Under the pieces are notes generated by a model. That model did no database searches. It was given only the letters and a program-made list of their open reading frames with translations, and was not told the DNA's origin. Below are positions 1 to 5,339 of a stretch of 5,420 bases of DNA, one piece after another. Source of the DNA: Clostridia bacterium (GTDB lineage Bacteria > Bacillota > Clostridia > Lachnospirales > Cellulosilyticaceae); the NCBI GenBank assembly GCA_029256345.1, contig JAQSYC010000126.1:1-5420 (forward strand), in the 5' to 3' direction. How positions within the stretch are numbered: position 1 is the first letter of the stretch; every line of letters starts with the position of its first letter. Made by a program: the position numbers and the translations under genes.

Positions 1-147
1 ATTGAGAGCTCCCATGCAGTAGCCTATGCCATAAAGCTTGCCCCAAAGATGTCAAAAGATAAAATCATAGTGATTAATCTGTCTGGAAGAGGCGATAAAG
101 ACGTAGCAAGTATTGCGAGATATAAGGGGGTTGAGATCAATGAGTAA
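1..147 (+). CDS. trpB: Tryptophan synthase beta subunit, C-terminal fragment (5' end outside window)
   Basis: Frame 1 is open from the window edge to TAA at 145-147 and encodes the last 48 residues of TrpB, the PLP enzyme that condenses indole with serine to give tryptophan in the cytoplasmic alpha2beta2 complex. Two family landmarks are visible. ESSHA at fragment residues 2-6 matches the segment around Glu350 of the Salmonella enzyme. NLSGRGDKD at residues 26-34 contains the serine equivalent to Ser377, which contacts the PLP ring nitrogen. The spacing between them is one residue shorter than in Salmonella. The C-terminus (GVEINE) is at the usual place. The stop overlaps the trpA start (ATGAGTAA), which is typical of coupled trpB-trpA translation. 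Truncation is due only to the window edge. Confidence 0.96.
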   Translation: MESSHAVAYAIKLAPKMSKDKIIVINLSGRGDKDVASIARYKGVEINE

Positions 148-922
148 TATACAAAAAGCGTTTGATAAGGCAAAAGAGAGAGGAAGAAAGGCTTTTATTC
201 CCTTTGTAACAGCGGGAGATCCTAGCCTTGAGGCAACGGAAAAGTTTATTTATGCACTGGAGCAGGCAGGCAGCGATATTATTGAAATAGGCATACCCTT
301 TTCAGACCCTGTAGCAGACGGACCGGTCATTCAGCAGGCAAATGTAAGAGCTCTTGAAAATGGTGTTACCATAAGCCGAGTCTTTGAAATGGTAGCCAAA
401 ATAAGAAAAACTACAAGGGTACCGATCGTCTTTTTACTTTATGCGAACATTGTATACTACTATGGTATTCAAAAATTCTTCGACAAATGTCACGAAATAG
501 GTGTGGATGGCATTATCATACCGGATCTTCCCTTTGAGGAGAAACAAGAGTTTAATGAGTTTGCTTTGACATATGGTGTGGATATGATTTCGCTTGTTGC
601 GCCTACTTCACGGGATAGGATTAAGGAGATTACCAAAGAAGCTAAGGGCTTTTTATACTGTGTGACATCTATGGGCGTAACAGGCACACGAGATACGATT
701 CAAACAGACCTTAAAGCGATGTTTGAGACGATTGACGAGTTTTGTACTATTCCGACAGCTTTGGGATTTGGCATCTCAAGTGCCAAGCAAGCAGAACACC
801 TCAAAGACTATGCTGATGGGGTGATCGTAGGCAGTGCTATTGTAAAGATCATAGAAAAGTACGGAGAAGAGGCCGAAATGCCGCTTATCCGTTTTGCAGA
901 GGAAATGATCCAGGTATTGTAG
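140..922 (+). CDS. trpA: Tryptophan synthase alpha subunit
   Basis: 260-residue TIM-barrel protein that cleaves indole-3-glycerol phosphate to indole and glyceraldehyde 3-phosphate and passes indole to TrpB through the complex's tunnel. Its length is normal for the family. The catalytic pair falls exactly at the Salmonella numbering: Glu49 (IIEIGIPFSDP) and Asp60 (VADGP). Other signatures are FVTAGDP at 22-28, the loop-6 motif GVTGTR at 179-184, and the phosphate-binding glycines in LGFGIS (208-213) and VGSAIV (230-235). I chose ATG at 140 because AAGGGGG at 124-130 lies 9 bases upstream and the protein then begins MSNIQKAF, as TrpA should. The frame also runs upstream to a TTG at 113, but that would add nine non-homologous residues inside trpB. 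Translation is probably coupled to trpB through the 8-base overlap. By eye it is richer in G+C than the genes that follow. Confidence 0.97.
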   Translation: MSNIQKAFDKAKERGRKAFIPFVTAGDPSLEATEKFIYALEQAGSDIIEIGIPFSDPVADGPVIQQANVRALENGVTISRVFEMVAKIRKTTRVPIVFLLYANIVYYYGIQKFFDKCHEIGVDGIIIPDLPFEEKQEFNEFALTYGVDMISLVAPTSRDRIKEITKEAKGFLYCVTSMGVTGTRDTIQTDLKAMFETIDEFCTIPTALGFGISSAKQAEHLKDYADGVIVGSAIVKIIEKYGEEAEMPLIRFAEEMIQVL

Positions 923-950
923 GATTGACGGCAGATTATGATGATTTAAG

Positions 951-962
951 AAAGGGGGGGAG
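951..962 (+). promoter_or_regulatory. Unusual Shine-Dalgarno with a seven-G run
   Basis: The sequence is AAA, then seven consecutive G (954-960), then AGAG directly before the ATG at 965. Anti-Shine-Dalgarno pairing is possible in several registers, from AAGG about 7-9 bases from the start to GGAG only 2 bases away. It fixes the start of the methyltransferase gene at 965. The length of the G run would set the effective spacing. Confidence 0.7.
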
Positions 963-964
963 AG

Positions 965-1642
965 ATGGCTATTCAATATAAAGAAATTGTGCCCTGGGGT
1001 AGATCATATGAGGAATATATTAGTATGTTTAACCTATCGGAAAAGGATTTAGATAAAAGTATTTTAGGATGTGGTGATGGACCAGCAAGTTTTAATACTG
1101 TTATGTACCAAAAGGGGAAAAAGATGATATCTATTGATCCCATCTATAGCCTCACTGCAGAAGAAATAGAAAAACAAATTAAGGCAACATATCAAAATGT
1201 TCTTATACAAACGCAGCAAAACAAAGAAAAATTTATATGGAATGAAATAGAAAGTGTTGAGGAATTAGGACAAATAAGAATGTCGGCAATGAAAAGCTTT
1301 TTGTCAGATTATGAAAAGGGAAAAGTCCAAAATAGATATATACCTGCAGAACTGCCGAATCTGCCTTTTGAGAATAAGCAGTTTGACCTTGTCCTTTGCT
1401 CACATTTTTTATTTTTATATACAAATAATCTTACGGTAGATTTTCATATACAGGCTATCAATGAAATGCTTCGTATAGCTAATGAGGTTAGAATCTTCCC
1501 ACTGATGGACGTTAATTCAAGTAGGTCAATCTATGTTGATGAAGTCCTGAGCAGATATACGGATTTGGGGTATTGTGCAAAAGAAGTACAGGTTAACTAT
1601 GAATTCCAAAAAGGTGGCAATAAAATGATGGTAATATTTTAA
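965..1642 (+). CDS. Class I SAM-dependent methyltransferase of a conserved family, substrate unknown
   Basis: 225-residue soluble protein with a Rossmann-type SAM-binding layout. Motif I is ILGCGDGPASFN at 33-44. An acidic residue ends strand 2 (ISIDPIY, Asp58), where it would bind the ribose hydroxyls of SAM. Motif IV is FDLVLCSHFLFLY at 140-152. The protein starts EIVPWGRSYEEY and ends with a YEFQKGGNKMM block (212-222). From memory both blocks are shared by a family found in Firmicutes and cyanobacteria and labelled only as SAM-dependent methyltransferase, so no substrate can be given. No membrane segment or signal peptide is seen. Between motifs II and IV lies a helical, charged insert (65-125), which may form the substrate lid (inference). 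It starts 42 bases after trpA with no terminator or convincing promoter between, so it is probably the last gene of the trp transcript. It is more A+T-rich than trpA, perhaps from separate recruitment. Confidence 0.88.
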   Translation: MAIQYKEIVPWGRSYEEYISMFNLSEKDLDKSILGCGDGPASFNTVMYQKGKKMISIDPIYSLTAEEIEKQIKATYQNVLIQTQQNKEKFIWNEIESVEELGQIRMSAMKSFLSDYEKGKVQNRYIPAELPNLPFENKQFDLVLCSHFLFLYTNNLTVDFHIQAINEMLRIANEVRIFPLMDVNSSRSIYVDEVLSRYTDLGYCAKEVQVNYEFQKGGNKMMVIF

Positions 1643-1723
1643 TGCGTCTTAGGTAATTGCATAACACGGTATAAAATGATAAAGTATAGAGGGGTATAAA
1701 ATATACCTCTTTTTAATGCGTCT
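1637..1723 (+). repeat. 13-bp direct repeat TTTTAATGCGTCT, two copies
   Basis: Identical 13-mers lie at 1637-1649 (overlapping the methyltransferase stop codon) and 1711-1723 (overlapping the U-run of the following terminator hairpin). They are 74 bases apart, start to start. Such a match this close is unlikely by chance. It may be the footprint of a local duplication or of an inserted terminator segment. No function can be assigned. Confidence 0.6.
1688..1714 (+). terminator. Probable rho-independent terminator after the trpA-methyltransferase unit
   Basis: AGAG at 1688-1691 and GTATA at 1694-1698 pair with TATAC (1702-1706) and CTCT (1707-1710), leaving a two-G bulge or shifted pairing in the 5' arm and an AAA loop. 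The stem runs into TTTTT at 1710-1714. It is weaker than the other two terminators in the window because of the bulge and A/T-rich upper stem. Its position 46 bases after the methyltransferase stop fits the end of that transcript. Confidence 0.55.
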
Positions 1724-1804
1724 ATATAGAAAGTCATTAAATCATAAATGATCAATGAAACGATTAAGAAGTATTAGTGTAGATAAAGAAAGGAATTCAT
1801 AGAA
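1715..1804 (+). other. Leader of trmB, promoter not identifiable
   Basis: This A+T-rich spacer must contain the trmB promoter if the upstream terminator works, but no -35/-10 pair is better than chance. It holds a short inverted repeat, ATCAT-AA-ATGAT at 1741-1752, and the Shine-Dalgarno AAAGGA at 1789-1794. No RNA gene or small coding frame is seen. Confidence 0.4.
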
Positions 1805-2452
1805 ATGCGTTTGAGAAGAGACCCAAGGGCACCAGGGTACCTGGCAAAAGATGAAAGAGTAGTCCCTAACCCAGAAGAATTTAAAGGAAGATGGAAAAAA
1901 AGCTTTGATAATGATAACCCTATTCATGTGGAGTTTGGATGTGGTAAGGGGGGATTTATTACTGAACTGGCCATAAGAAATCCTGCTATCAATTACATTG
2001 CGGCAGAAAAGGCTGAAACAGTAGTTTACAAAGCTTGTAAAAAAGCAAATGATAATGAGGAAATTCCAAACAATTTGAAGTTCCTTTACTTTGATGTCAG
2101 TGACTGTATGGCTATTTTTGAAAAAGGTGAGGTAGAACAGATTTATCTGAATTTTTCAGACCCATGGCCTAAAAAGAGATATGCTTATAGAAGACTCACC
2201 CATAGAAGTTTCCTCGAAAAGTATGAATACATTCTTTCAGAAACTGGAGAAATACACTTTAAAACCGATAACAAAGGATTGTTTGCCTATTCTATAGAGG
2301 AGTTTTCAGCTATGAATTGGCTGATGAAAAATGTAACCCTAGACCTTCACCAAAGTGATTTTGAAGGAAATGTCATGACGGAGTATGAAAAGAAATTCTC
2401 GGAGATGGGTTATACAATCAACAGATTAGAAGCCATAAAATTAAAAAAGTAG
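1805..2452 (+). CDS. trmB: tRNA (guanine-N7-)-methyltransferase
   Basis: 215-residue class I SAM methyltransferase that forms m7G at position 46 in the variable loop of tRNAs. It is close to the roughly 213-residue Bacillus enzyme. It opens with MRLRRDPRA, the usual TrmB N-terminus. Motif I is VEFGCGKGGF at 42-51, with an acidic residue, Glu68, after strand 2. The diagnostic block NFSDPWPKKRY at 116-126 continues with RRLTHRSFL and carries the catalytic aspartate (Asp119). FKTDN (152-156) and TEYEKKF (192-198) are the C-terminal tRNA and SAM-site signatures. ATG at 1805 is supported by AAAGGA at 1789-1794, 10 bases upstream. The gene stands alone: a terminator lies upstream, and it converges on the phosphodiesterase gene with its TAG stop inside a shared hairpin. 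I could not identify a clear promoter in the 90 bases upstream. Confidence 0.97.
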   Translation: MRLRRDPRAPGYLAKDERVVPNPEEFKGRWKKSFDNDNPIHVEFGCGKGGFITELAIRNPAINYIAAEKAETVVYKACKKANDNEEIPNNLKFLYFDVSDCMAIFEKGEVEQIYLNFSDPWPKKRYAYRRLTHRSFLEKYEYILSETGEIHFKTDNKGLFAYSIEEFSAMNWLMKNVTLDLHQSDFEGNVMTEYEKKFSEMGYTINRLEAIKLKK

Positions 2453-2478
2453 GGGATGCATAAAGCATCCCCTACTTT
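2446..2478. terminator. Bidirectional terminator shared by trmB and the convergent phosphodiesterase gene
   Basis: The 14-bp arm at 2446-2459 is perfectly complementary to 2465-2478, with an ATAAA loop (2460-2464) and a GGGGAT core. Read on the minus strand, the stem is followed by TTTTTTAATTTT (complement of 2437-2448), a strong U-tract, so it is a good terminator for the phosphodiesterase gene. Read on the plus strand, only CTTT ends the stem, so it is a poorer terminator for trmB. Both TAG stop codons (2450-2452 plus, 2474-2472 minus) lie at mirror positions in the two arms. Confidence 0.93.
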
Positions 2479-4442
2479 GCTATAGGCAGGGTCACGAGGT
2501 CTAAGAAATGATTAAAAGGAATAGGCCGGCTATGATAATAACCTTGATAGTAGTCGCAGCCCAAAGATTTGATGGTATTATACTGCAATTCATCTTCGAT
2601 TCCTTCCGTTACGATATCCAAACCAAGATTTTGCCCCATCTTGGTAACGTGCTCCAAGATTAATAAATTCTTTTCTTCAAACTGAATGTTTCGAATAAAT
2701 TCTTTATCAAATTTTAGTTCATCAAAGTTGAGTTTTGAAAGATAAGACAACGAGGAATAACCTGTGCCAAAATCATCCAGAGAAAATCTAAAACCTAAAT
2801 ACTTAAGCTGAGTAACAGTGGTATTAACTTTGGTGATATTATGAATCAATACGGACTCCGTGATTTCAAAAATGATAGATTGTGGAGGTATATTATATCT
2901 TGCAACTGCATTTTCTATGTATTCTACCAAATCCACCTCCATAAGCTGCTGGACAGAAAGATTAATAGAAAATTTTAGCTTATTTAAACCGATGGTTTCT
3001 AAATGATGTACGTATTGAAAAGTTGTATCAATAACATAACGACCAATTTGACTGATAAGACCTAGTTTTTCGGCTAGAGGAATAAATATACTTGGTGTAA
3101 TCGTCGTTTCGTGATCTTTCCATCTAATAAGTGCCTCGGCACCAATGATTTGATTTGTAAGGACGTTGACTTTAGGCTGCAAATAGACTTCCCAATGATT
3201 AGTATAAGTAGCTTCTTTAAGACGGGTTTCTAGGTCTAAATTTTGTTCAAGCGTCTTGGACATAGCAGGGACATAAAGGGTGTAGTGTTGAGTGGAGTAT
3301 TTTGAAATATGAGAAGCAAGTTCCAATTCCTTAACTAATTTATCGTGATTTAAAGGGAAATCACGAATAGAAGTAGCCCCAATGCAGGGATTAAGATCAA
3401 TAACTCCCAAATTGTTTTTTGAAAATATAGCCAAGATACCTTTTATAAAATCTTCAAATTCTCCCAGAGGACCTTGATACAAGATAATAAATCTGTCAGT
3501 AGAAAAGTGATAAAGATTTTCATCCGACTGGAGATGTGAGATTAAGGCTTTTGAAATGTCCTCTAAAATAGATTTGCTTTCTCTATAGCCGGTAAGGGTT
3601 AAAAGGAGCTTAAAATTTTTGATATTCAGCATACATACACCCGTTAAATGGCTGGAACAATTTTTGATATCCACATGGAATTTATGGGCGTTTTTTAAAC
3701 CTGTATCAGGATGTGTATAAGCCAAATACTGTATACGCTTTTCGGCTTCGACAAGCTCGGAGTCTCTATAGGCAATATCTTTACTTGTTAATAAAAGCTT
3801 TGAAGTATAGACTTCTGCATAATACAAACAAAAGGATATAGTCAAAAAAAAGTAAAGACAAAGATTAATGGTCAAATAAAAACTTAGTACAAATCTGTGT
3901 TCAAATAGATTAATAAAAAACAATAATAAAATGCAAAAAACAGAATAATATGTTCTTACAATAGAAAATTTGCTGCTCTTCTTATAAGTAAAGTAAGTAA
4001 ATGTTATAAATATAAAAATATAAAATATCAATAATATTTTTAATACAGTCAAAATAGGTATCTTTATTAATAAAACCAATAGTAACCCCACATTAATACT
4101 CATCAATAACATTTTGACAGGATATGAAAATAACTGCTGTTTTCCAAAATAAAATCCTGTAGAGAGCACATTAATCGTAAAGAGAATAACTAAGGGTAAC
4201 AAAAGATTAAGCTTGGCGGTCATGTTGGGTTCAGGGCAAAAATAGATATATATAAAGATGATAAGGGTACATTCAGTTAACCATAAAAGCGAAAAACTAA
4301 AGATATCATTCATAACATCTGTGTCTGATAAAGACTTTTCTTTAATAAAACGGTATAGGGCTAAAAAGCTGTATCCAATTAAAGAAATTAATACTAAGGT
4401 CACAATTAAAATTTGAAGCGAGTCCAAAATAGTTGATGTCAT
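2472..4442 (-). CDS. Membrane-bound cyclic-di-GMP phosphodiesterase (7TM, degenerate GGDEF, EAL)
   Basis: 656 residues. The N-terminal third (about 8-208) holds roughly seven hydrophobic segments, near 8-31, 46-69, 77-100, 110-127, 129-153, 163-180 and 184-208. A charged helical linker (219-240) follows. Residues 240-390 form a GGDEF-like domain that keeps the opening DTGLKNAHKF but has STDRF (314-318) where active cyclases have GGDEF, so it should not make c-di-GMP. Residues 403-650 form an EAL domain with EALIRW (Glu436), Asn494, Glu526, Asp556-Asp557 in DDFGTGYS, Lys577, Glu613 and Gln633. Their spacings equal those of the catalytic residues of RocR, so hydrolysis of c-di-GMP to pGpG is expected at the inner membrane face. 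I chose ATG at 4442 because AGGAG lies about 8 bases upstream. The frame extends to TTG at 4529, but its first 29 codons hold the promoter. The signal sensed by the membrane part is unknown. Confidence 0.93.
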   Translation of the reverse strand: MTSTILDSLQILIVTLVLISLIGYSFLALYRFIKEKSLSDTDVMNDIFSFSLLWLTECTLIIFIYIYFCPEPNMTAKLNLLLPLVILFTINVLSTGFYFGKQQLFSYPVKMLLMSINVGLLLVLLIKIPILTVLKILLIFYIFIFITFTYFTYKKSSKFSIVRTYYSVFCILLLFFINLFEHRFVLSFYLTINLCLYFFLTISFCLYYAEVYTSKLLLTSKDIAYRDSELVEAEKRIQYLAYTHPDTGLKNAHKFHVDIKNCSSHLTGVCMLNIKNFKLLLTLTGYRESKSILEDISKALISHLQSDENLYHFSTDRFIILYQGPLGEFEDFIKGILAIFSKNNLGVIDLNPCIGATSIRDFPLNHDKLVKELELASHISKYSTQHYTLYVPAMSKTLEQNLDLETRLKEATYTNHWEVYLQPKVNVLTNQIIGAEALIRWKDHETTITPSIFIPLAEKLGLISQIGRYVIDTTFQYVHHLETIGLNKLKFSINLSVQQLMEVDLVEYIENAVARYNIPPQSIIFEITESVLIHNITKVNTTVTQLKYLGFRFSLDDFGTGYSSLSYLSKLNFDELKFDKEFIRNIQFEEKNLLILEHVTKMGQNLGLDIVTEGIEDELQYNTIKSLGCDYYQGYYHSRPIPFNHFLDLVTLPIAK

Positions 4443-4447
4443 AAGAG

Positions 4448-4455
4448 GTTCTCCT
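4448..4455 (-). promoter_or_regulatory. Shine-Dalgarno that decides the phosphodiesterase start
   Basis: On the minus strand, GCAGGAGAACCTCTT directly precedes the ATG at 4442, giving AGGAG at optimal spacing. Neither upstream candidate start in frame (ATG at 4514, TTG at 4529) has a Shine-Dalgarno. A short hairpin (GCTTT/AAAGC, 4467-4471 with 4456-4460) abuts this site. Confidence 0.85.
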
Positions 4456-4499
4456 GCTTTGATATGAAAGCATATAGTTTTAAAATAAAGCTTAAATAC

Positions 4500-4529
4500 A
4501 TTATATAAGAGCATAGAAGAAAATGTCAA
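4500..4529 (-). promoter_or_regulatory. Perfect-consensus sigma-A promoter of the phosphodiesterase gene
   Basis: The minus strand reads TTGACA (4529-4524), an 18-base spacer, then TATAAT (4505-4500), so both hexamers match the consensus 6 of 6. Upstream, at 4530-4558, the strand is almost pure A/T with alternating A and T runs, like an UP element. Initiation would fall near 4493, giving a leader of about 50 bases before the ATG at 4442. The leader is too short for a c-di-GMP riboswitch. Confidence 0.9.
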
Positions 4530-4564
4530 TTTAAAATATTTTTTAAAAATATTTATAGAAAAGT

Positions 4565-4600
4565 GTTATCTTTTAATAAAAAATTCCATACTATGGGAAT
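4565..4600 (+). promoter_or_regulatory. Candidate promoter and palindrome upstream of the small gene
   Basis: CCATACTATGG at 4586-4596 is a perfect odd palindrome, nearly extended to ATTCC...GGAAT (4583-4600). The same bases include CATACTAT (4587-4594), one mismatch from the sporulation sigma-E -10 consensus as I remember it (CATACAnT). GTTATCTTT at 4565-4573 resembles the sigma-E -35 region, 16 bases between the core triplet and the -10. A sigma-A reading (TACTAT with TTATCT) is poor. Transcription would start near 4601, 30 bases before the ATG. This is a weak inference from pattern alone. Confidence 0.35.
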
Positions 4601-4631
4601 AAATCTAAAAATTGAGAGGATTTGATTTATA

Positions 4632-4826
4632 ATGTCTTTAAGTGAAAAAGCTAAGCAGATTTTTAGGGAATTTTTATATGAACAAAGTAGAAGTAAAGGG
4701 CATAACATACCAAAAGATAAAAATATGATGTTATCTAACTTATCAGAGGTATTTAATGAGATGGATGACTATATCGAAGAAAAAATAAAATCTTATCAAA
4801 CATCAAGAAAAAATAAATACGAATAG
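4632..4826 (+). CDS. Small hypothetical helical protein, 64 aa
   Basis: I do not recognise this protein. It is small, highly charged and without a membrane segment, signal peptide or cysteine. Two likely amphipathic helices (about 3-20 and 36-58) flank a Gly/Pro-containing turn (GHNIPKDK, 23-30), suggesting a helical hairpin that may dimerise or bind a partner. The tail is basic (TSRKNKYE). ATG at 4632 has GAGAGGA at 4614-4620 as Shine-Dalgarno, 11 bases upstream, slightly long. It is divergent from the phosphodiesterase gene and 136 bases before trxA. No clear terminator follows, so some read-through into trxA is possible. Its reality is supported by the Shine-Dalgarno, the protein-like composition and the lack of any competing gene. 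A sporulation or regulatory role is speculation. Confidence 0.72.
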   Translation: MSLSEKAKQIFREFLYEQSRSKGHNIPKDKNMMLSNLSEVFNEMDDYIEEKIKSYQTSRKNKYE

Positions 4827-4909
4827 ATGTTGCATAAGTTGTCATACTAACAATACAAGAAGATTATGTTGCATTTATAAATGATATATAATAAACTAAC
4901 CATATACTT
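4827..4909 (+). other. trxA upstream region with short repeats
   Basis: A+T-rich spacer without a gene. It holds ATGTTGCAT twice as a direct repeat (4827-4835 and 4866-4874), with TTGCAT recurring inverted at 4934-4939. It also has a perfect 12-bp palindrome, CATTTATAAATG (4872-4883), about 30 bases before the main -10, and a second TATAAT at 4887-4892 that lacks a recognisable -35. These could be operator elements or A/T-rich coincidence. Confidence 0.35.
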
Positions 4910-4918
4910 TGGTATAAT
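4910..4918 (+). promoter_or_regulatory. Extended -10 promoter of trxA
   Basis: TGGTATAAT is a perfect extended -10 (TGn plus TATAAT at 4913-4918). No good -35 hexamer lies 16-18 bases upstream, which the TG motif can compensate for. Initiation near 4925 would leave a leader of about 38 bases to the ATG at 4963. Confidence 0.75.
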
Positions 4919-4962
4919 AGTATTACTTTATATCATGCAATGTATAAAGGAGGAAATAGGAA

Positions 4963-5280
4963 ATGGCATACAAGTTTACAGATAATAATTTTGAGCAAGA
5001 AGCAGTTGAGGCATCTATGCCGGTAGTTATCGATTTTTATGCAGATTGGTGTGGACCGTGTAAAATGATGTCACCTGTTATTGATGAGCTGGCAGCAGAT
5101 TATGAAGGTAAAGTAAAAGTTGGTAAAGTCAATACAGATGAAAATAGAGGAGTTGCATCTAAATATAATATTATGAGCATTCCCACTATCATTCTTATGA
5201 AAGATGGTCAAGTTGTTGATACGGTGGTAGGAGCTATTCCTAAAACAGTATTAGAACAAAAAATAAATAGTATGTTATAA
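4963..5280 (+). CDS. trxA: Thioredoxin
   Basis: 105-residue cytoplasmic dithiol-disulfide oxidoreductase, reduced by thioredoxin reductase and serving ribonucleotide reductase, peroxiredoxins and general protein disulfide reduction. The active site is WCGPC at 29-33, preceded by the buried aspartate Asp24 (VVIDFYADW). The cis-proline loop is SIPT with Pro74. The glycine-containing segment GAIPK (90-94) replaces the usual GALSK-like turn. The length is exactly that of a single-domain thioredoxin, and no signal peptide or membrane anchor is present, so it is not an exported thioredoxin-like protein. ATG at 4963 follows AAAGGAGG at 4946-4953, the strongest Shine-Dalgarno in the window, at 9 bases, consistent with high expression. 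It has its own promoter and terminator, so it is probably monocistronic. No reductase gene is adjacent. Confidence 0.97.
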   Translation: MAYKFTDNNFEQEAVEASMPVVIDFYADWCGPCKMMSPVIDELAADYEGKVKVGKVNTDENRGVASKYNIMSIPTIILMKDGQVVDTVVGAIPKTVLEQKINSML

Positions 5281-5325
5281 AAAGAAGAGGGTGTCTAAGT
5301 TTAACTTGGACATCCTCTTCTTTTT
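5279..5325. terminator. Strong, probably bidirectional terminator after trxA
   Basis: The 20-base arm 5281-5300 pairs with 5304-5323 (two G-U wobbles, TTA loop 5301-5303), and pairing can extend into the stop codon at 5279-5280. On the plus strand the stem ends in TTTTT (5321-5325). On the minus strand the same stem ends in TTTTT from the A-run at 5279-5283, so it can also end a convergent gene, in keeping with the partial frame at the right edge. Confidence 0.93.
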
Positions 5326-5339
5326 GAAGTACGAACATG

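Noticed and set aside
113..139. N-terminal extension of trpA from a TTG at 113
   Set aside because: It lies within trpB, adds non-homologous residues and bypasses the well-placed Shine-Dalgarno at 124-130. TrpA length and Glu49/Asp60 numbering fit the ATG at 140.
925..950. TTGACG as a -35 box for a promoter between trpA and the methyltransferase
   Set aside because: No -10 hexamer lies 16-18 bases downstream. The only good one (TATGAT at 937-942) is 6 bases away.
951..964. G-quadruplex from the seven-G run
   Set aside because: Only one G tract is present; four are needed.
490..976. Minus-strand open frames at 490-687 and 776-976
   Set aside because: They are antisense to trpA, which is unmistakably coding, and have no protein-family features or ribosome binding sites.
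1233..1424. Minus-strand open frame inside the methyltransferase gene
   Set aside because: Shadow of the plus-strand coding frame, with no motif of its own.
1742..1927. Minus-strand open frame across the trmB 5' end
   Set aside because: Overlaps the trmB leader and coding start, and its composition is that of an antisense frame.
4443..4493. c-di-GMP riboswitch in the phosphodiesterase leader
   Set aside because: The leader is about 50 bases and lacks the conserved GEMM core and paired stems.
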